Counted from the stretch's first letter, positions 26,421-36,350 are shown. The stretch: DNA of 64,000 nt from Lachnospiraceae bacterium (GCA_910574195.1 CAJTBF010000001.1:186001-250000), one strand, 5' to 3'. The notes: generated by a model from the letters alone, not told the origin. Numbers and translations are program-made.

Positions 26421-27869
26421 CTATTCGCCCAGCAGGCTCTGGTAGAGCCCCTCGTATTGTCTGGTAGAATGGTTCCAGGAAAAATCTTCCTTCATCGCCC
26501 GCTCCACCATCTTATTCCAGTCTCTTTTCTTGTCATAATAGATCTGCTGCGCATAACGGATTGTATTGAGCATCTCATGCGCATTGTAATTGGTAAAGCT
26601 AAAGCCGGTTCCCGTCTTTTCATATTCGTTGTACGGTTCCACCGTATCCTTCAAACCGCCTGTCTCCCGCACGATCGGCAGTGTACCATAGCGCAGGCTC
26701 ATCAACTGGCTCAGCCCGCATGGTTCAAACAGAGACGGCATCAGGAACGCATCCACTGACGCATAAATCTTATGGGAAAGTTCATCGGAATAATAAATAT
26801 TGGCAGAAACCTTTCCCGGATACTTCCATGCAAAATGACGGAACATATTCTCGTACTTTGCGTCGCCGGTTCCCAGAACTACAATCTGTACCGCATCCTG
26901 ACAAAGTTCATCCATCACATAATCAATCAGATCGAATCCTTTCTGATCTGTCAGACGGGATACCACCCCGATCATCATCATGTGCGCGTCCTTGTCCAGT
27001 CCCAGCTCTTCCTGCAGCGCCACTTTATTCAATGGTTTTAATTTTCTGAAATTCTCCACCGTAAAATTCTTTGCAATCCTGGAGTCGGATGCCGGATCCC
27101 AGTCCGTATAATCCAGTCCGTTTACAATTCCGCTCAGATCATTGGAACGGGCATTCATAAGTCCGTCCAGCGCTTCTCCGTAAAACGGCGTCTTGATCTC
27201 CTCCGCATAAGTCCTGCTTACCGTTGTCACCTTATCCGCATACACGATACCGCCTTTGAGCAAATTCGCATCTTTATATGCTTCCAGCTTGTCCGGCACA
27301 AAATAATAATCCGGAAGCCCGGTGATCCGCTGCACGGTTTTGGTATCCCATACGCCCTGAAATTTCAGATTATGTATTGTCATCACCGATTTAATCCCCC
27401 GGTAATATTCTCCGGCATAACGGAAATTATCCAGATAAATCGGTATCAGCCCTGTCTGCCAGTCATGACAGTGAATCAGATCCGGGCGGAAACCAATCAC
27501 CGGCAGAATACTGAGCGCCGCTTTTGAAAAAAAGGCAAATTTTTCGATATTCCATTTCGGATCCCCGTCATAGGGCGCAAACCCACTGAAATAATATTCA
27601 TTATCAATAAAGTAGAACTTTACGCCTTCGTATTCACATTTCAGAATCCCCACGTAACGATCTTCCCCTGCAAGATTCATATAAAAATGATCCACGTATT
27701 CCAGCATATCCTTCCACTTCTGATACATACAGTTATACTTTGGCAATACGACGCGCACATCATATCTTTCCTTATCAAAATATTTCGGCAAAGATCCCGC
27801 CACATCGGCAAGCCCCCCCGTTTTGATAAACGGAACACATTCCGAGGATGCGAATAAAATATTTTTCAT
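26421..27869 (-). CDS. glgA: Glycogen synthase (ADP-glucose type)
   Basis: A 482-residue GT5 glycosyltransferase extending alpha-1,4-glucan. The N-terminal ADP-glucose loop KTGGLADV (residues 17-24), MTIHNLKFQGVW, SGIVNGLDYTDWDP and the C-terminal SLFEPCGLSQLMSLRYGTLPIVRETGGLKD motif are complete. No other glycogen genes are adjacent; it sits between spo0A and metF. Its upstream region carries a TATAAT with weak -35 (27924-27952) and a Spo0A-box core at 28063-28070. Start ATG 27869 has GGAGG upstream. Confidence 0.96.
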   Translation of the reverse strand: MKNILFASSECVPFIKTGGLADVAGSLPKYFDKERYDVRVVLPKYNCMYQKWKDMLEYVDHFYMNLAGEDRYVGILKCEYEGVKFYFIDNEYYFSGFAPYDGDPKWNIEKFAFFSKAALSILPVIGFRPDLIHCHDWQTGLIPIYLDNFRYAGEYYRGIKSVMTIHNLKFQGVWDTKTVQRITGLPDYYFVPDKLEAYKDANLLKGGIVYADKVTTVSRTYAEEIKTPFYGEALDGLMNARSNDLSGIVNGLDYTDWDPASDSRIAKNFTVENFRKLKPLNKVALQEELGLDKDAHMMMIGVVSRLTDQKGFDLIDYVMDELCQDAVQIVVLGTGDAKYENMFRHFAWKYPGKVSANIYYSDELSHKIYASVDAFLMPSLFEPCGLSQLMSLRYGTLPIVRETGGLKDTVEPYNEYEKTGTGFSFTNYNAHEMLNTIRYAQQIYYDKKRDWNKMVERAMKEDFSWNHSTRQYEGLYQSLLGE

Positions 27870-28237
27870 GATTAACCCTCCACTTTTTTCTTAGCAGCTT
27901 TTCAAATATTGCTATTTTTGTCTATTATACCTCATTTTTCGGATATTGAAAAGATTTATCTACGGAAAAGCCGCATCTTTCGCTATATTTTGGTAACAAT
28001 CCAGACAGGCGCACCCATTTATTATACCAACTATAAATGTACTATAATACCAAAAAAATCTCTGTCGAAAGCAATTTTGTATATATTCTTATACTGAAAA
28101 ACTATCAATCGTAGATTTTTCGGATAGATTTTTCCCTGTTACCACAAAAATTCGGAACTATTATCTATTTTGTAAAATCGGATTTTTTTCAGAATATTTT
28201 TTATGACTCGTCAGACTTGTACTTAAAGTGTAGATGT
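27870..28237. other. AT-rich gap between spo0A and glgA with one Spo0A-box core
   Basis: A 368-bp stretch without a convincing gene. It holds the glgA promoter candidate, a second TATAAT on the minus strand at 28021-28026, and TGTCGAAA at 28063-28070, which contains the full 0A-box core TGTCGAA. No clear terminator for spo0A was identified; weak stems lie near 28200-28230. Confidence 0.5.
27924..27952 (-). promoter_or_regulatory. Candidate promoter of glgA
   Basis: Minus strand TTTTCA (27947-27952), 17-bp spacer, TATAAT (27924-27929). The poor -35 suggests that an activator may be needed. Confidence 0.5.
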
Positions 28238-29026
28238 TTATCGATGTTTGTATTCCAGTTGAATTGTATCCGCTATTAATGCTATGAACTCTGAATTTGT
28301 CGGTTTTCCTTTTCCGTTACTGACTGTATATCCGAACAACTCATCCAGCGTATCCAACTTTCCTCTGCTCCACGCCACCTCGATGGCATGTCGTATCGCT
28401 CGCTCCACTCTACTTGAAGTCGTTTGGTATTTCTTCGCCACAGTCGGATAGAGTACCTTGGTAATGGCATTCAGTACATCCATATCCTCTACGGCCATCA
28501 TAATCGCATCCCGCAAATAGTGATACCCTTTGATATGAGCGGGGATTCCGATCTCATGTAACATGTCCGTAACCCTGGTTTCCAGATCATCTCCTTTCAT
28601 CTGCGTATTTTCAACGATTTCCTCTATTTTTCTTTCGTGATTATGAAACACTTTTCTGACAGTTTTTATCCGATCCAAGAGATTCTTGTTGTTGAACGGT
28701 TTCATTACATAGTAATTTGCGCCTTTATTAAAGGCATCTTCCGTAATCCTCTCCTGTCCAACCGCTGTGACAATAATAAAACAAGGTTGTTTCGTCATGC
28801 CTCTGTCCTGACTGACATGTTCCATCACAGTAAGTCCGTCCATTTTCGGCATGATCAAGTCGAGAAGTACAACATCGGGTCGCTTATCCCTGATGATCTG
28901 ACACATTTCTTCTCCGTCTCTGGCTTTTCCCACAACGTGCAGCTCTTTGTCCGTGTTGATGATCTCTTCCAGCATATCCAGCATCTTTTGATTATCATCA
29001 GCGATAGCCACATTCAAATGCTCCAT
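28238..29026 (-). CDS. spo0A: Sporulation master regulator Spo0A
   Basis: A 262-residue response regulator controlling entry into sporulation. Receiver domain: Asp10/Asp11, phosphoacceptor Asp56 ([13 protein letters not shown]), FIIVTAVG and a lysine in YYVMKPF. The C-terminal Spo0A DNA-binding domain includes [12 protein letters not shown]-like helix [17 protein letters not shown] and the ending [25 protein letters not shown] 29026 has AAGGAGAGAGG upstream; the open frame continues to 29101 but spans the predicted promoter. It follows spoIVB, the standard order. Confidence 0.97.
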   Translation of the reverse strand: MEHLNVAIADDNQKMLDMLEEIINTDKELHVVGKARDGEEMCQIIRDKRPDVVLLDLIMPKMDGLTVMEHVSQDRGMTKQPCFIIVTAVGQERITEDAFNKGANYYVMKPFNNKNLLDRIKTVRKVFHNHERKIEEIVENTQMKGDDLETRVTDMLHEIGIPAHIKGYHYLRDAIMMAVEDMDVLNAITKVLYPTVAKKYQTTSSRVERAIRHAIEVAWSRGKLDTLDELFGYTVSNGKGKPTNSEFIALIADTIQLEYKHR

Positions 29027-29083
29027 AATCCTCTCTCCTTTTATAACAGGCATCTGACTCCAAGTGAAAGTGCCACTCAATTC

Positions 29084-29112
29084 ATTATATCTACACAACA
29101 TTACATAAGCAA
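29084..29112 (-). promoter_or_regulatory. Predicted promoter of spo0A
   Basis: Minus strand TTGCTT (29107-29112), 17-bp spacer, TATAAT (29084-29089). The leader to ATG 29026 is about 50 nt. Confidence 0.7.
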
Positions 29113-29130
29113 GGAAATTTTAACGCCTTG

Positions 29131-29170
29131 ATTCGACACCCCCTGTCGAGGTTCCCCTCCCTCTGTCGAA
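29131..29170. promoter_or_regulatory. Cluster of three Spo0A boxes upstream of spo0A
   Basis: TGTCGAAT on the minus strand (29131-29138), TGTCGAG (29144-29150) and TGTCGAA (29164-29170). Core consensus is TGTCGAA; two match fully, one in six of seven. They lie 20-60 bp upstream of the -35, as expected for autoregulation. Confidence 0.7.
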
Positions 29171-29206
29171 ACTCTGTGCGAAAATGTCTCTTCCTTCCCC
29201 AAACTT

Positions 29207-30298
29207 CTACTCCTGAAGCTGCGCCATCATTGTCTCCGCAAAGATCCCGTATCCTTTTGTCGGATCATTGACAAAAACATGCGTCACCGCTCCAATTAAC
29301 CTTCCATTCTGTAAGATCGGGGAGCCGCTCATTCCCTGGACAATTCCGCCTGTTTTTTCCAGAAGAAGAGGATCCGTCACCTGGAGGATCAGTCCCTTAT
29401 TGATCTCCTCCGCCTCATAATCCACACCGGTAATTTTGACCGTATATTCCTGGACGGAGTCCTCCAGAAAGCATCGAATTGTTGCATCACCGATTTCAAT
29501 TTCCTCCTTCGTTGCCACCTCCACCGGAATCTGCTCCGGAAACAATGTATCCAGCTCTTCCACGCTTCCATAGATCCCTGCTTCCGTATTTTTATCAATG
29601 GTTCCCAGCCGGTTGTACGTATTATATACAATCATTCCTTCCATACTGCCCGGAATTCCATTTTCTCCCTTTAAAATGGATCGGATGCTCGTCTTATAAA
29701 GACTTCCTTCCCTGATCTGCATCAAAACACTGGTATCCGCATCATGGATTCCATGACCGAGCGCACCGAAATGACTGTTCTGATCCAGAAACGTCACGGT
29801 CCCCAGTCCCTGAATGTTATCTCTCACCCAAATTCCCAGCTTATAATCTGCCGGCTGCGCTTCCACCGCATCAAGCCGGACGTCCAGTGTCTGTGTTTCC
29901 CGGCGCAAAGTCAGAATCACCTGTGTATCTTCCAGATGCTGCAGCGCCTCCGTCAAATCTTCTTTTCGGCTCACCTGTTTCTGATTGATTCCTACAATAT
30001 AATCCCCTTCCTTTACCAGATTCTGCGCCGGTTCATGCGGAAGTCCGTCAATCCCTTCAATACTCTGTGTATCCAAAACCAATACTCCATCTGTTTCCAT
30101 ATAGATTCCTACCGGCATTCCGCCCACCAGCACCGCATTTTCCCCAATCGGCGCCGAGGCGGTCTCTTCCTCCTGCGGAATATATCCGGCGGCCGCCCAG
30201 CCCAGACAGCCGGAAGCAAATGTACCGGCAGAAAATACCACTGCCGCCAGTGCTCTTTTCCATCCATTCATTTCCACACACATCCTCTCTGCTTTCAT
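29207..30298 (-). CDS. spoIVB: SpoIVB peptidase (S55 family)
   Basis: A 363-residue secreted serine protease that signals from the forespore to activate pro-sigma-K processing. It has an N-terminal hydrophobic anchor (residues 13-38), a PDZ domain (about 95-155; VKEGDYIVGINQKQV), the S55 catalytic histidine region GALGHGIHDADT and the nucleophile motif GMSGSP near residue 325. ATG 30298 with AGGAG 4 nt upstream; later ATGs at 30283 and 30271 are possible. No confident forespore-sigma promoter could be assigned. Same-strand neighbour of recN and spo0A. Confidence 0.96.
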   Translation of the reverse strand: MKAERMCVEMNGWKRALAAVVFSAGTFASGCLGWAAAGYIPQEEETASAPIGENAVLVGGMPVGIYMETDGVLVLDTQSIEGIDGLPHEPAQNLVKEGDYIVGINQKQVSRKEDLTEALQHLEDTQVILTLRRETQTLDVRLDAVEAQPADYKLGIWVRDNIQGLGTVTFLDQNSHFGALGHGIHDADTSVLMQIREGSLYKTSIRSILKGENGIPGSMEGMIVYNTYNRLGTIDKNTEAGIYGSVEELDTLFPEQIPVEVATKEEIEIGDATIRCFLEDSVQEYTVKITGVDYEAEEINKGLILQVTDPLLLEKTGGIVQGMSGSPILQNGRLIGAVTHVFVNDPTKGYGIFAETMMAQLQE

Positions 30299-30460
30299 TT
30301 TCTCCTGCGTAAAGATCCGGTTTTCCGAATACTATCACATCAAAAAACGAATACCGTTTTATTCATGGCATCCGTTTTTCCGATTCCTCTTTTCTATTAT
30401 ATGAGAGTTCTGTGTATTTCACACTGGTATTCTGTTCCATACATTTCCAAATCCTGTATG

Positions 30461-30539
30461 GTTACTGTTCACACCCTGCGGGCGCGCACAGTAACGGCCG
30501 CCAGTCCATTCAAAGTTGCTTTTGGCAAGGTGCAGGCGG
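30461..30539. repeat. Palindromic repeat GTTACTGTTCACACCC plus shared tail
   Basis: GTTACTGTTCACACCC-TGCG-GGCGCGCACAGTAAC (30461-30495) is a near-copy of 15818-15852. It continues with CCATTCAAAGTTGCTTTTGG (from 30506), which resembles the interiors of the 144-bp elements. It ends at the recN stop codon. Confidence 0.6.
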
Positions 30540-32201
30540 CTATATCCGTTTCATTTCCCTCGCACTTTCCAGAATATTTGCCGTTATCCTGGCGCCTCCC
30601 AGCATCCGGGCCAGTTCCTGTATGGATGCCTCTTCGTCCAAAAATGAAATTTCTGTCCGGGTTCCCTGTTTTCCTGACTGTTTACAAATCAGATAGTGCG
30701 CGTCTGCCTGGGCAGCGATCTGTGCCAGATGTGTAATACATAAAACCTGTCTGGTTTCCCCGATCCGATGCATCTTCTCCGCCACTTTTCCTGCCGTAAT
30801 TCCACTGATTCCAGTATCAATTTCATCAAAAATCAATGTGGGCGTATCTTCCCTGTCCGCCAGCACGGTTTTGATGGCCAGCATAATTCTGGAAAGTTCT
30901 CCGCCGGAAGCCACATCTCCCAGAGGACGCAGTGCCTCTCCCGGATTCGTGGAAATATAAAATTCCGCTTCATCCATTCCGCCCGGTGCAAAATGCGGCA
31001 GCTCGGAAAAACGCATCTCAAATTTTACATCCAGAAAATGCAGATCCTGCAATCCTTCCCGGATTTCTTTTACAAACAAAACCGATGCTTTTTGTCTCGC
31101 AGCGCTTAGCCTGGAAGCTGCTTTTTTGTACTGCGCTTCTGCCTGCTCCCGCTGTTTTTCCAATTCCGCCATATATTGTTCGTAATCTTCCAGTTCCTTT
31201 AGTCTTTGCTTTCTTTCTTCACAATATTCCAGGATTTCTTTTCCGGAATTTCCATATTTTGACTTCAAATGATTCCATTCATTGAGCCGGTTCTCCGTCT
31301 CATAGAACTCCTCTTCCGAGAATTCCAGGCTCTTCGCATATTCTGCCAGTTCCCGGTTAAAATCATTCAAAAGACTGTCAATTTCAATCAACTGTTCGTA
31401 TAATTCCGCTCCCTGTTCGTCCACCGACTCCAAATCAGAAAGAGCACGAATGGCACGGCTTAAAAATTCACTGGCATTGCCCGACATATCCTCGCTGGTA
31501 TAATGATACGCTTCCGCGATTCCCTCCGCCACTTTTTTTCCTTCGCACATGCGGCGGTACAATGCCTCCAGTTCCTCATCTTCCCCTTCCCGAAGGGAAG
31601 CCTCTTCGATCTCCTGTACCTCAAACTCTGCCAGCGAGATCTCCTTTTGGCGTTCCCGCTCATCCAGGCTGGATTCCTCCAGCTTTTTCCGGCAGGTCTG
31701 CCAGGATTTGTACGCTTTTGCCGTCTCTGTCTTTAGCTTCTCTATCTTTTCCTTTGCATAAAGATCCAGAAAGGCCAGATGATTCTTCTTATGCAGCAAA
31801 GACTGATGTTCATGCTGCCCGTGAATATCAATCAACATGCTGGCTACATCTTTCAGAACGGCCTTATTCACCGTCTCTCCATTGATCTTGCTGACACTGC
31901 GCCCTTCCATTAACTTTCTGCTGAGCACAATCCGGCCGTCCTCCGGAAAAATATCCATGTCGGCCAACTGTTGTTCCAGCATGGGATTTTCCACAGAAAA
32001 GGTCAATTCCACCAGCCCGAATCCCGCGCCGCTGCGCAGCATATCCGCACTGTATTTTCCCCCCAATGCCAGACCTACGGAACCAAGCAGAATCGACTTA
32101 CCGGCGCCTGTCTCGCCTGTCAGGATATTCAGTCCGGGCCGGAAATCCATCTCAATCTCGTCAATCAACGCCAGATTTTTCACATGCAGATTTTCTAACA
32201 T
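30540..32201 (-). CDS. recN: DNA repair protein RecN
   Basis: A 553-residue SMC-like ATPase acting early in double-strand break repair. Walker A GETGAGKSILLG near residue 30, a long coiled-coil middle (about 155-370), the ABC signature VASGGELSRIMLAIK and Walker B PTLIFDEIDTGISG are intact. It starts ATG 32201, 9 bp after argR, in the xseA-to-spoIVB transcript; no LexA box was seen directly upstream. Confidence 0.97.
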   Translation of the reverse strand: MLENLHVKNLALIDEIEMDFRPGLNILTGETGAGKSILLGSVGLALGGKYSADMLRSGAGFGLVELTFSVENPMLEQQLADMDIFPEDGRIVLSRKLMEGRSVSKINGETVNKAVLKDVASMLIDIHGQHEHQSLLHKKNHLAFLDLYAKEKIEKLKTETAKAYKSWQTCRKKLEESSLDERERQKEISLAEFEVQEIEEASLREGEDEELEALYRRMCEGKKVAEGIAEAYHYTSEDMSGNASEFLSRAIRALSDLESVDEQGAELYEQLIEIDSLLNDFNRELAEYAKSLEFSEEEFYETENRLNEWNHLKSKYGNSGKEILEYCEERKQRLKELEDYEQYMAELEKQREQAEAQYKKAASRLSAARQKASVLFVKEIREGLQDLHFLDVKFEMRFSELPHFAPGGMDEAEFYISTNPGEALRPLGDVASGGELSRIMLAIKTVLADREDTPTLIFDEIDTGISGITAGKVAEKMHRIGETRQVLCITHLAQIAAQADAHYLICKQSGKQGTRTEISFLDEEASIQELARMLGGARITANILESAREMKRI

Positions 32202-32210
32202 CGTACTTTC

Positions 32211-32666
32211 CTACTCCTCTTTCAACACAATTTTTCTGATCTTTCCCATTACAGTCATCGTATCTTCCACGCTGCGAATGGCACACATGATTGTATCATC
32301 GCCGGCAATACATCCCACCACTTCTTTCCATTTCATTGCGTCAATGGCCGCGGCAACCGCCATCGCCATACCGGACACCGTCTTAATCACCAGGATATTC
32401 TGCGCCATATCCATGGAGGCATACCCGTTCTGTAACACCCGGATATATTTTTCGCTGATTCCCTCGTCGGGTTTCAGCACCACATATTTCTGCCTGCCTC
32501 CGTCCACGGACATCTTTGTCAATTTTAAATTTCGGATGTCTCTGGATACGGTGGCCTGCGTCACCTTAAATCCGGCGTCGTGCAGACGTTCTGCCAGTTC
32601 CTCCTGTGTCTCAATATCATACTGTGCGATCAATTCTATGATCTTTGCATGACGGCTGACCTTCAT
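32211..32666 (-). CDS. argR: Arginine repressor ArgR/AhrC
   Basis: A 151-residue hexameric transcription factor. The N-terminal winged helix includes ETQEELAERL and KVTQATVSRDIRNLKL, the SRDI recognition helix. The C-terminal arginine-binding domain includes GCIAGDDTIMCAIRS. In this order (nadK-argR-recN) it is conserved across Firmicutes. Start ATG 32666, 6 bp after nadK. Confidence 0.97.
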   Translation of the reverse strand: MKVSRHAKIIELIAQYDIETQEELAERLHDAGFKVTQATVSRDIRNLKLTKMSVDGGRQKYVVLKPDEGISEKYIRVLQNGYASMDMAQNILVIKTVSGMAMAVAAAIDAMKWKEVVGCIAGDDTIMCAIRSVEDTMTVMGKIRKIVLKEE

Positions 32667-32672
32667 AATTCT

Positions 32673-33506
32673 TTAATTTCCTTTCATTTTTTCTCGCATG
32701 ACTTTCATAAAACTTTCTTTGCTCAGCTTGATTAATCGTGTCGTCTCTTCCGCCTTCTGAATCACGACACGATCCCCGGTGGACACGGATACCATATCGG
32801 CCCCGTCAAAGTACACCAGCGCCTGTTCCGTCCGCCCGTATCGTCCCTCGCAGATCTCCACCTCAATGATGTCCTCCGCCGGAAGCACGATACTGCTGGT
32901 ATTCAGCGCATGAGAACAGATCGGCGTAATCACAAACATAGACGCGGTAGGATCCACCACCGGCCCTCCGGCCGATAAATTGTAACCGGTGGAACCGGTC
33001 GGCGTGGAAATGATCACCCCGTCCGCCAGATAACTGTTCAGAAGGCTTCCGTTTACATATATGCCAAAATGAACCACCCGCAGATTCCCTTCCCTCGTCA
33101 CCACAATATCATTCATCGCCACATTTTCGATTTTTCCTGCCACGGTCCCCCGCATCATCATCCGTTCTTCCACGTCTGGTTCGCCGGAAAACAGCTTGTC
33201 CAGTGCACTGCGGAAATACGGCAGTTCTACCTCTGTCAGATACCCCAAAGTCCCCATATTGATCCCCAGAAGGGGGATATTATATCCTCCCAGTTCCCTG
33301 GCCGCCCGGATCAGCGTTCCGTCTCCGCCCAGTACAAGAGCGCAGTCCATCCCTTCCGGGACGCTGCCGGGAATGATATGTCCTTCCGCATCTTTTCTGG
33401 AAATCACACAATGCTTCTGATGAGACTCAATATATGCCTGGATTTCCCGTGTAATCCGGAAATCCTGATCTTTTAATCGATTCGTTATAATATAAAAATT
33501 ATCCAT
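32673..33506 (-). CDS. nadK: NAD kinase
   Basis: A 277-residue kinase making NADP+. It has the GGDGTLIRAAR diphosphate motif (about residue 60), GINMGTLGYLTEVE, and the NE/D-like TPTGSTGYNLSAGGPVVDP region. It is preceded by GGAGCGGGAAG at ATG 33506 and lies between tlyA and argR. Confidence 0.97.
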   Translation of the reverse strand: MDNFYIITNRLKDQDFRITREIQAYIESHQKHCVISRKDAEGHIIPGSVPEGMDCALVLGGDGTLIRAARELGGYNIPLLGINMGTLGYLTEVELPYFRSALDKLFSGEPDVEERMMMRGTVAGKIENVAMNDIVVTREGNLRVVHFGIYVNGSLLNSYLADGVIISTPTGSTGYNLSAGGPVVDPTASMFVITPICSHALNTSSIVLPAEDIIEVEICEGRYGRTEQALVYFDGADMVSVSTGDRVVIQKAEETTRLIKLSKESFMKVMREKMKGN

Positions 33507-33595
33507 CTTCCCGCTCCAGACTCTTCTTTCCTTTTCCCGGTCCCCGCGCCGGATTCACAAAAATTGCTCTTATCCAACACCGCCGCGAAACTTCG

Positions 33596-34402
33596 TTACA
33601 TCAGCTCTGCAAATGCCCGCTCCACCACAGAATCCGGATCTATCACACCTTCCGCCGCCGGGCCTTCCTCCCGTTTGCGCAGATGAATCAAATACTCAAT
33701 ATTTCCCTCCGGCCCTTTGATGGGGGAATAGGTCAGGTTTCGAATCTCAAATCCAATCATTTGTACATAGAATCGAATCTTTTCGATCACCTCATGGTGC
33801 GTGGTCTTCTCCCGTACAACTCCTTTTTTTCCAACCTTTTCCCTGCCCGCCTCAAACTGGGGCTTGATCAGCGCCACGATTTCTCCGTCCGGTACCAGAT
33901 AATCCCGAATCGGAGGGAGCACTTTGGTCAGGGAGATAAACGACACGTCAATGGTGGAAAATTCTATCGGCTCACCCAGATCTTCCGGCGTCACATAACG
34001 GATATTGGTTTTCTCCATACACACCACCCGCTCATCCTGCCGAAGCTTCCAGTCAAGCTGTCCGCGTCCCACATCGATGGCAAAGACTTTTCTGGCACCG
34101 TTTTGCAGCATGCAGTCTGTAAATCCGCCGGTGGACGAACCTACATCCGTACAGACCTTTCCCTCCACGTTCACATCAAACTCTTTCATTGCCTTTTCCA
34201 GTTTCAGTCCGCCTCTGCTGACATAAGGCATCGCATGCCCTTTCAGCTCAATCTGCACATCCTCTGAAAAAGCGGTTCCCGCCTTATCTTCCCGCTGTCC
34301 GTCCACAAATACATTTCCCGACATAATCACGGCTTTTGCCTTTTCTCTGGAGGACGCCAGATTCCGTTTTACGAGCAGTACATCCAAACGTTCCTTTTTC
34401 AT
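33596..34402 (-). CDS. tlyA: TlyA family rRNA (cytidine-2'-O)-methyltransferase
   Basis: A 268-residue protein with an N-terminal S4 RNA-binding domain (RLDVLLVKRNLASSREKAK) and an FtsJ-type methyltransferase domain (CTDVGSSTGGFTDCMLQNGA, FAIDVGRGQLDWKLR, IALIKPQFEAG). TlyA of mycobacteria methylates 16S and 23S rRNA; sometimes annotated as hemolysin. Target here is inferred. ATG 34402 with AAGGA six nt upstream; the GTG codon just before it is an alternative. Ten bp after dxs. Confidence 0.94.
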   Translation of the reverse strand: MKKERLDVLLVKRNLASSREKAKAVIMSGNVFVDGQREDKAGTAFSEDVQIELKGHAMPYVSRGGLKLEKAMKEFDVNVEGKVCTDVGSSTGGFTDCMLQNGARKVFAIDVGRGQLDWKLRQDERVVCMEKTNIRYVTPEDLGEPIEFSTIDVSFISLTKVLPPIRDYLVPDGEIVALIKPQFEAGREKVGKKGVVREKTTHHEVIEKIRFYVQMIGFEIRNLTYSPIKGPEGNIEYLIHLRKREEGPAAEGVIDPDSVVERAFAELM

Positions 34403-34412
34403 CACAGTTCCT

Positions 34413-36350
34413 TCATTCCTGCGGATGATGTTTCCGGCCGCGGACCTTTGCCGTACCTGCCGGAATCTCCGCTTCTCTGATGGAGTATTTCTTCGGATTG
34501 CAACGCAGAATCCGACTTACGATCGCATCCTTCTCCAATCCGGCCTCCCTGCGGAGTACCTCCACATTTCCATGTTCCACATATTCGTCCGGAATCCCGA
34601 TGCAGCACACTTTGATTCCCAGCCCGCTTTGGGACACATAACTCTGTACCCCGGAGCCAAACCCACCGCAAAGTACATTCTCTTCTATCGTAACCAGCAG
34701 GCCATGCCTCTCGGCAATTCGATCTATCATCTCCGTATCCAGAGGCTTCACAAACCGGGCGTTCACCAGACTGCATCGATACCCTCTCTCCTTCAGGGCA
34801 CCTCTTACTTCCTCAGCCAAAGGCGCCATGTGTCCCACAAACAGCAGTGCAATCTCTTCCTCCTCATAGAGCCATTCTCCCTTTCCATACACGATGGGCG
34901 CCCGGAATTCCCGCAATCCCTCATAAGCGGTTCCTCTGGGATACCGGACTGCCGCAGGCCCCTGAAAATCCACTGCAAATCGAATCATGTCCGCCATCTC
35001 CCAACGATTCTTCGGGGACAAAATCGTCATATTCGGAATGCTGCTCAGAAAAGAAAGGTCGAACAGACCCTGATGCGTCTCCCCGTCGCTGCCCACCAGT
35101 CCGGCACGGTCCACCGCCAGCGTTACCGGAAGATTTTGCAGGCAGATATCATGGATTGCCTGGTCATACGCACGTTGTAAGAATGAGGAGTACAATGCAA
35201 CCACCGGTTTCATCCCACCGGCCGCCAATCCGGCGGCAAAAGTCAATGCGTGCTCCTCGGCAATCCCCACATCAAAAAAGCGCCGGGGGAACTGTCTGGC
35301 AAAACGGCATAAACCGGTCCCGTCCGCCATAGCCGCCGTGATGGCCGTTACCCGTGCATCCCTGGCCCCGATGTCGCAGATCACTTTGGAAAATATGTCC
35401 GTATAGGAATCCGCCGCTTTTTTCTCTTTTGGCTCCCCTGTCTCCACGTCAAAAGGCCCCGTTCCGTGAAATTTTGCCGGATTGCGTTCTGCCGGCGCAT
35501 ATCCTTTTCCCTTCTTGGTAAGTACGTGGACAATCACCGCATGGTTCAGCCTTTTTGCCTCCCGAAACGTCTTATAAAGTTTTTGCACATCATGTCCGTC
35601 CACCGGGCCCAGATACGTAACTCCCATGTTTTCAAATAGCATCCCGGGCACAATCAGCTGCTTAATTCCGCTTTTCGTCTTCCGAATCTGATATACGATT
35701 TTCTCGCCCTGTCCCGGAATGCTTTTCAGTGTGTCCTCAATTCCTTTTTTCAGGCCGTTATAAAATTTTGCCGTGCGCAGGCCGTTCAGATAATTGGACA
35801 TACCGCCTACATTTTCCGAAATGGACATATGATTGTCATTGAGCACAATGATAAAATTACTTTTCAGGCGCGCCGCATTATTCAGCGCCTCGTAGGCCAT
35901 CCCCCCGGTCATGGAACCATCCCCGATGACGGATACCACAAAATGCCGTTCTCCCAACAGATCTCTGGACGCCACATACCCCAGCCCGGCAGAGAGCGAA
36001 GTCGAACTGTGCCCTGTATCGAATGCATCGCAGGGGCTTTCTTTCCGCTTGGGGAATCCGCTCATCCCTCCATATTTTCTCAGATCATCAAACCCGCTTC
36101 TGCGCCCCGTCAGCAGCTTATGAGTATAGGACTGATGTCCTACGTCCCAGATCAATTTATCCTCCGGAAGATGAAACGCAAGATGCAGCGCCATGGTCAG
36201 TTCCACCACTCCCAGATTGGAGGCCAGATGTCCGCCTGTCATACTGATTTTTTCAATCAGAAATTCCCGGATCTCCTGGGATAACTCCCCCAGTTCCTCC
36301 GGCCGCAGCTTTTGTATATCATTCTCTTTCTGAATTTTCTCCAGTGCCAT
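34413..36350 (-). CDS. dxs: 1-deoxy-D-xylulose-5-phosphate synthase
   Basis: A 645-residue thiamine diphosphate enzyme, first step of the non-mevalonate isoprenoid pathway. Key parts are LIWDVGHQSYTHKLLTGR, the metal/ThDP motif GDGSMTGGMAYEALNNA, and the transketolase C-terminal half (FDVGIAEEHALTFAAGLA; RAGLVGSDGETHQGLFD). Full length. It follows ispA, so the pathway's start and prenyl elongation are encoded together. Confidence 0.97.
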   Translation of the reverse strand: MALEKIQKENDIQKLRPEELGELSQEIREFLIEKISMTGGHLASNLGVVELTMALHLAFHLPEDKLIWDVGHQSYTHKLLTGRRSGFDDLRKYGGMSGFPKRKESPCDAFDTGHSSTSLSAGLGYVASRDLLGERHFVVSVIGDGSMTGGMAYEALNNAARLKSNFIIVLNDNHMSISENVGGMSNYLNGLRTAKFYNGLKKGIEDTLKSIPGQGEKIVYQIRKTKSGIKQLIVPGMLFENMGVTYLGPVDGHDVQKLYKTFREAKRLNHAVIVHVLTKKGKGYAPAERNPAKFHGTGPFDVETGEPKEKKAADSYTDIFSKVICDIGARDARVTAITAAMADGTGLCRFARQFPRRFFDVGIAEEHALTFAAGLAAGGMKPVVALYSSFLQRAYDQAIHDICLQNLPVTLAVDRAGLVGSDGETHQGLFDLSFLSSIPNMTILSPKNRWEMADMIRFAVDFQGPAAVRYPRGTAYEGLREFRAPIVYGKGEWLYEEEEIALLFVGHMAPLAEEVRGALKERGYRCSLVNARFVKPLDTEMIDRIAERHGLLVTIEENVLCGGFGSGVQSYVSQSGLGIKVCCIGIPDEYVEHGNVEVLRREAGLEKDAIVSRILRCNPKKYSIREAEIPAGTAKVRGRKHHPQE

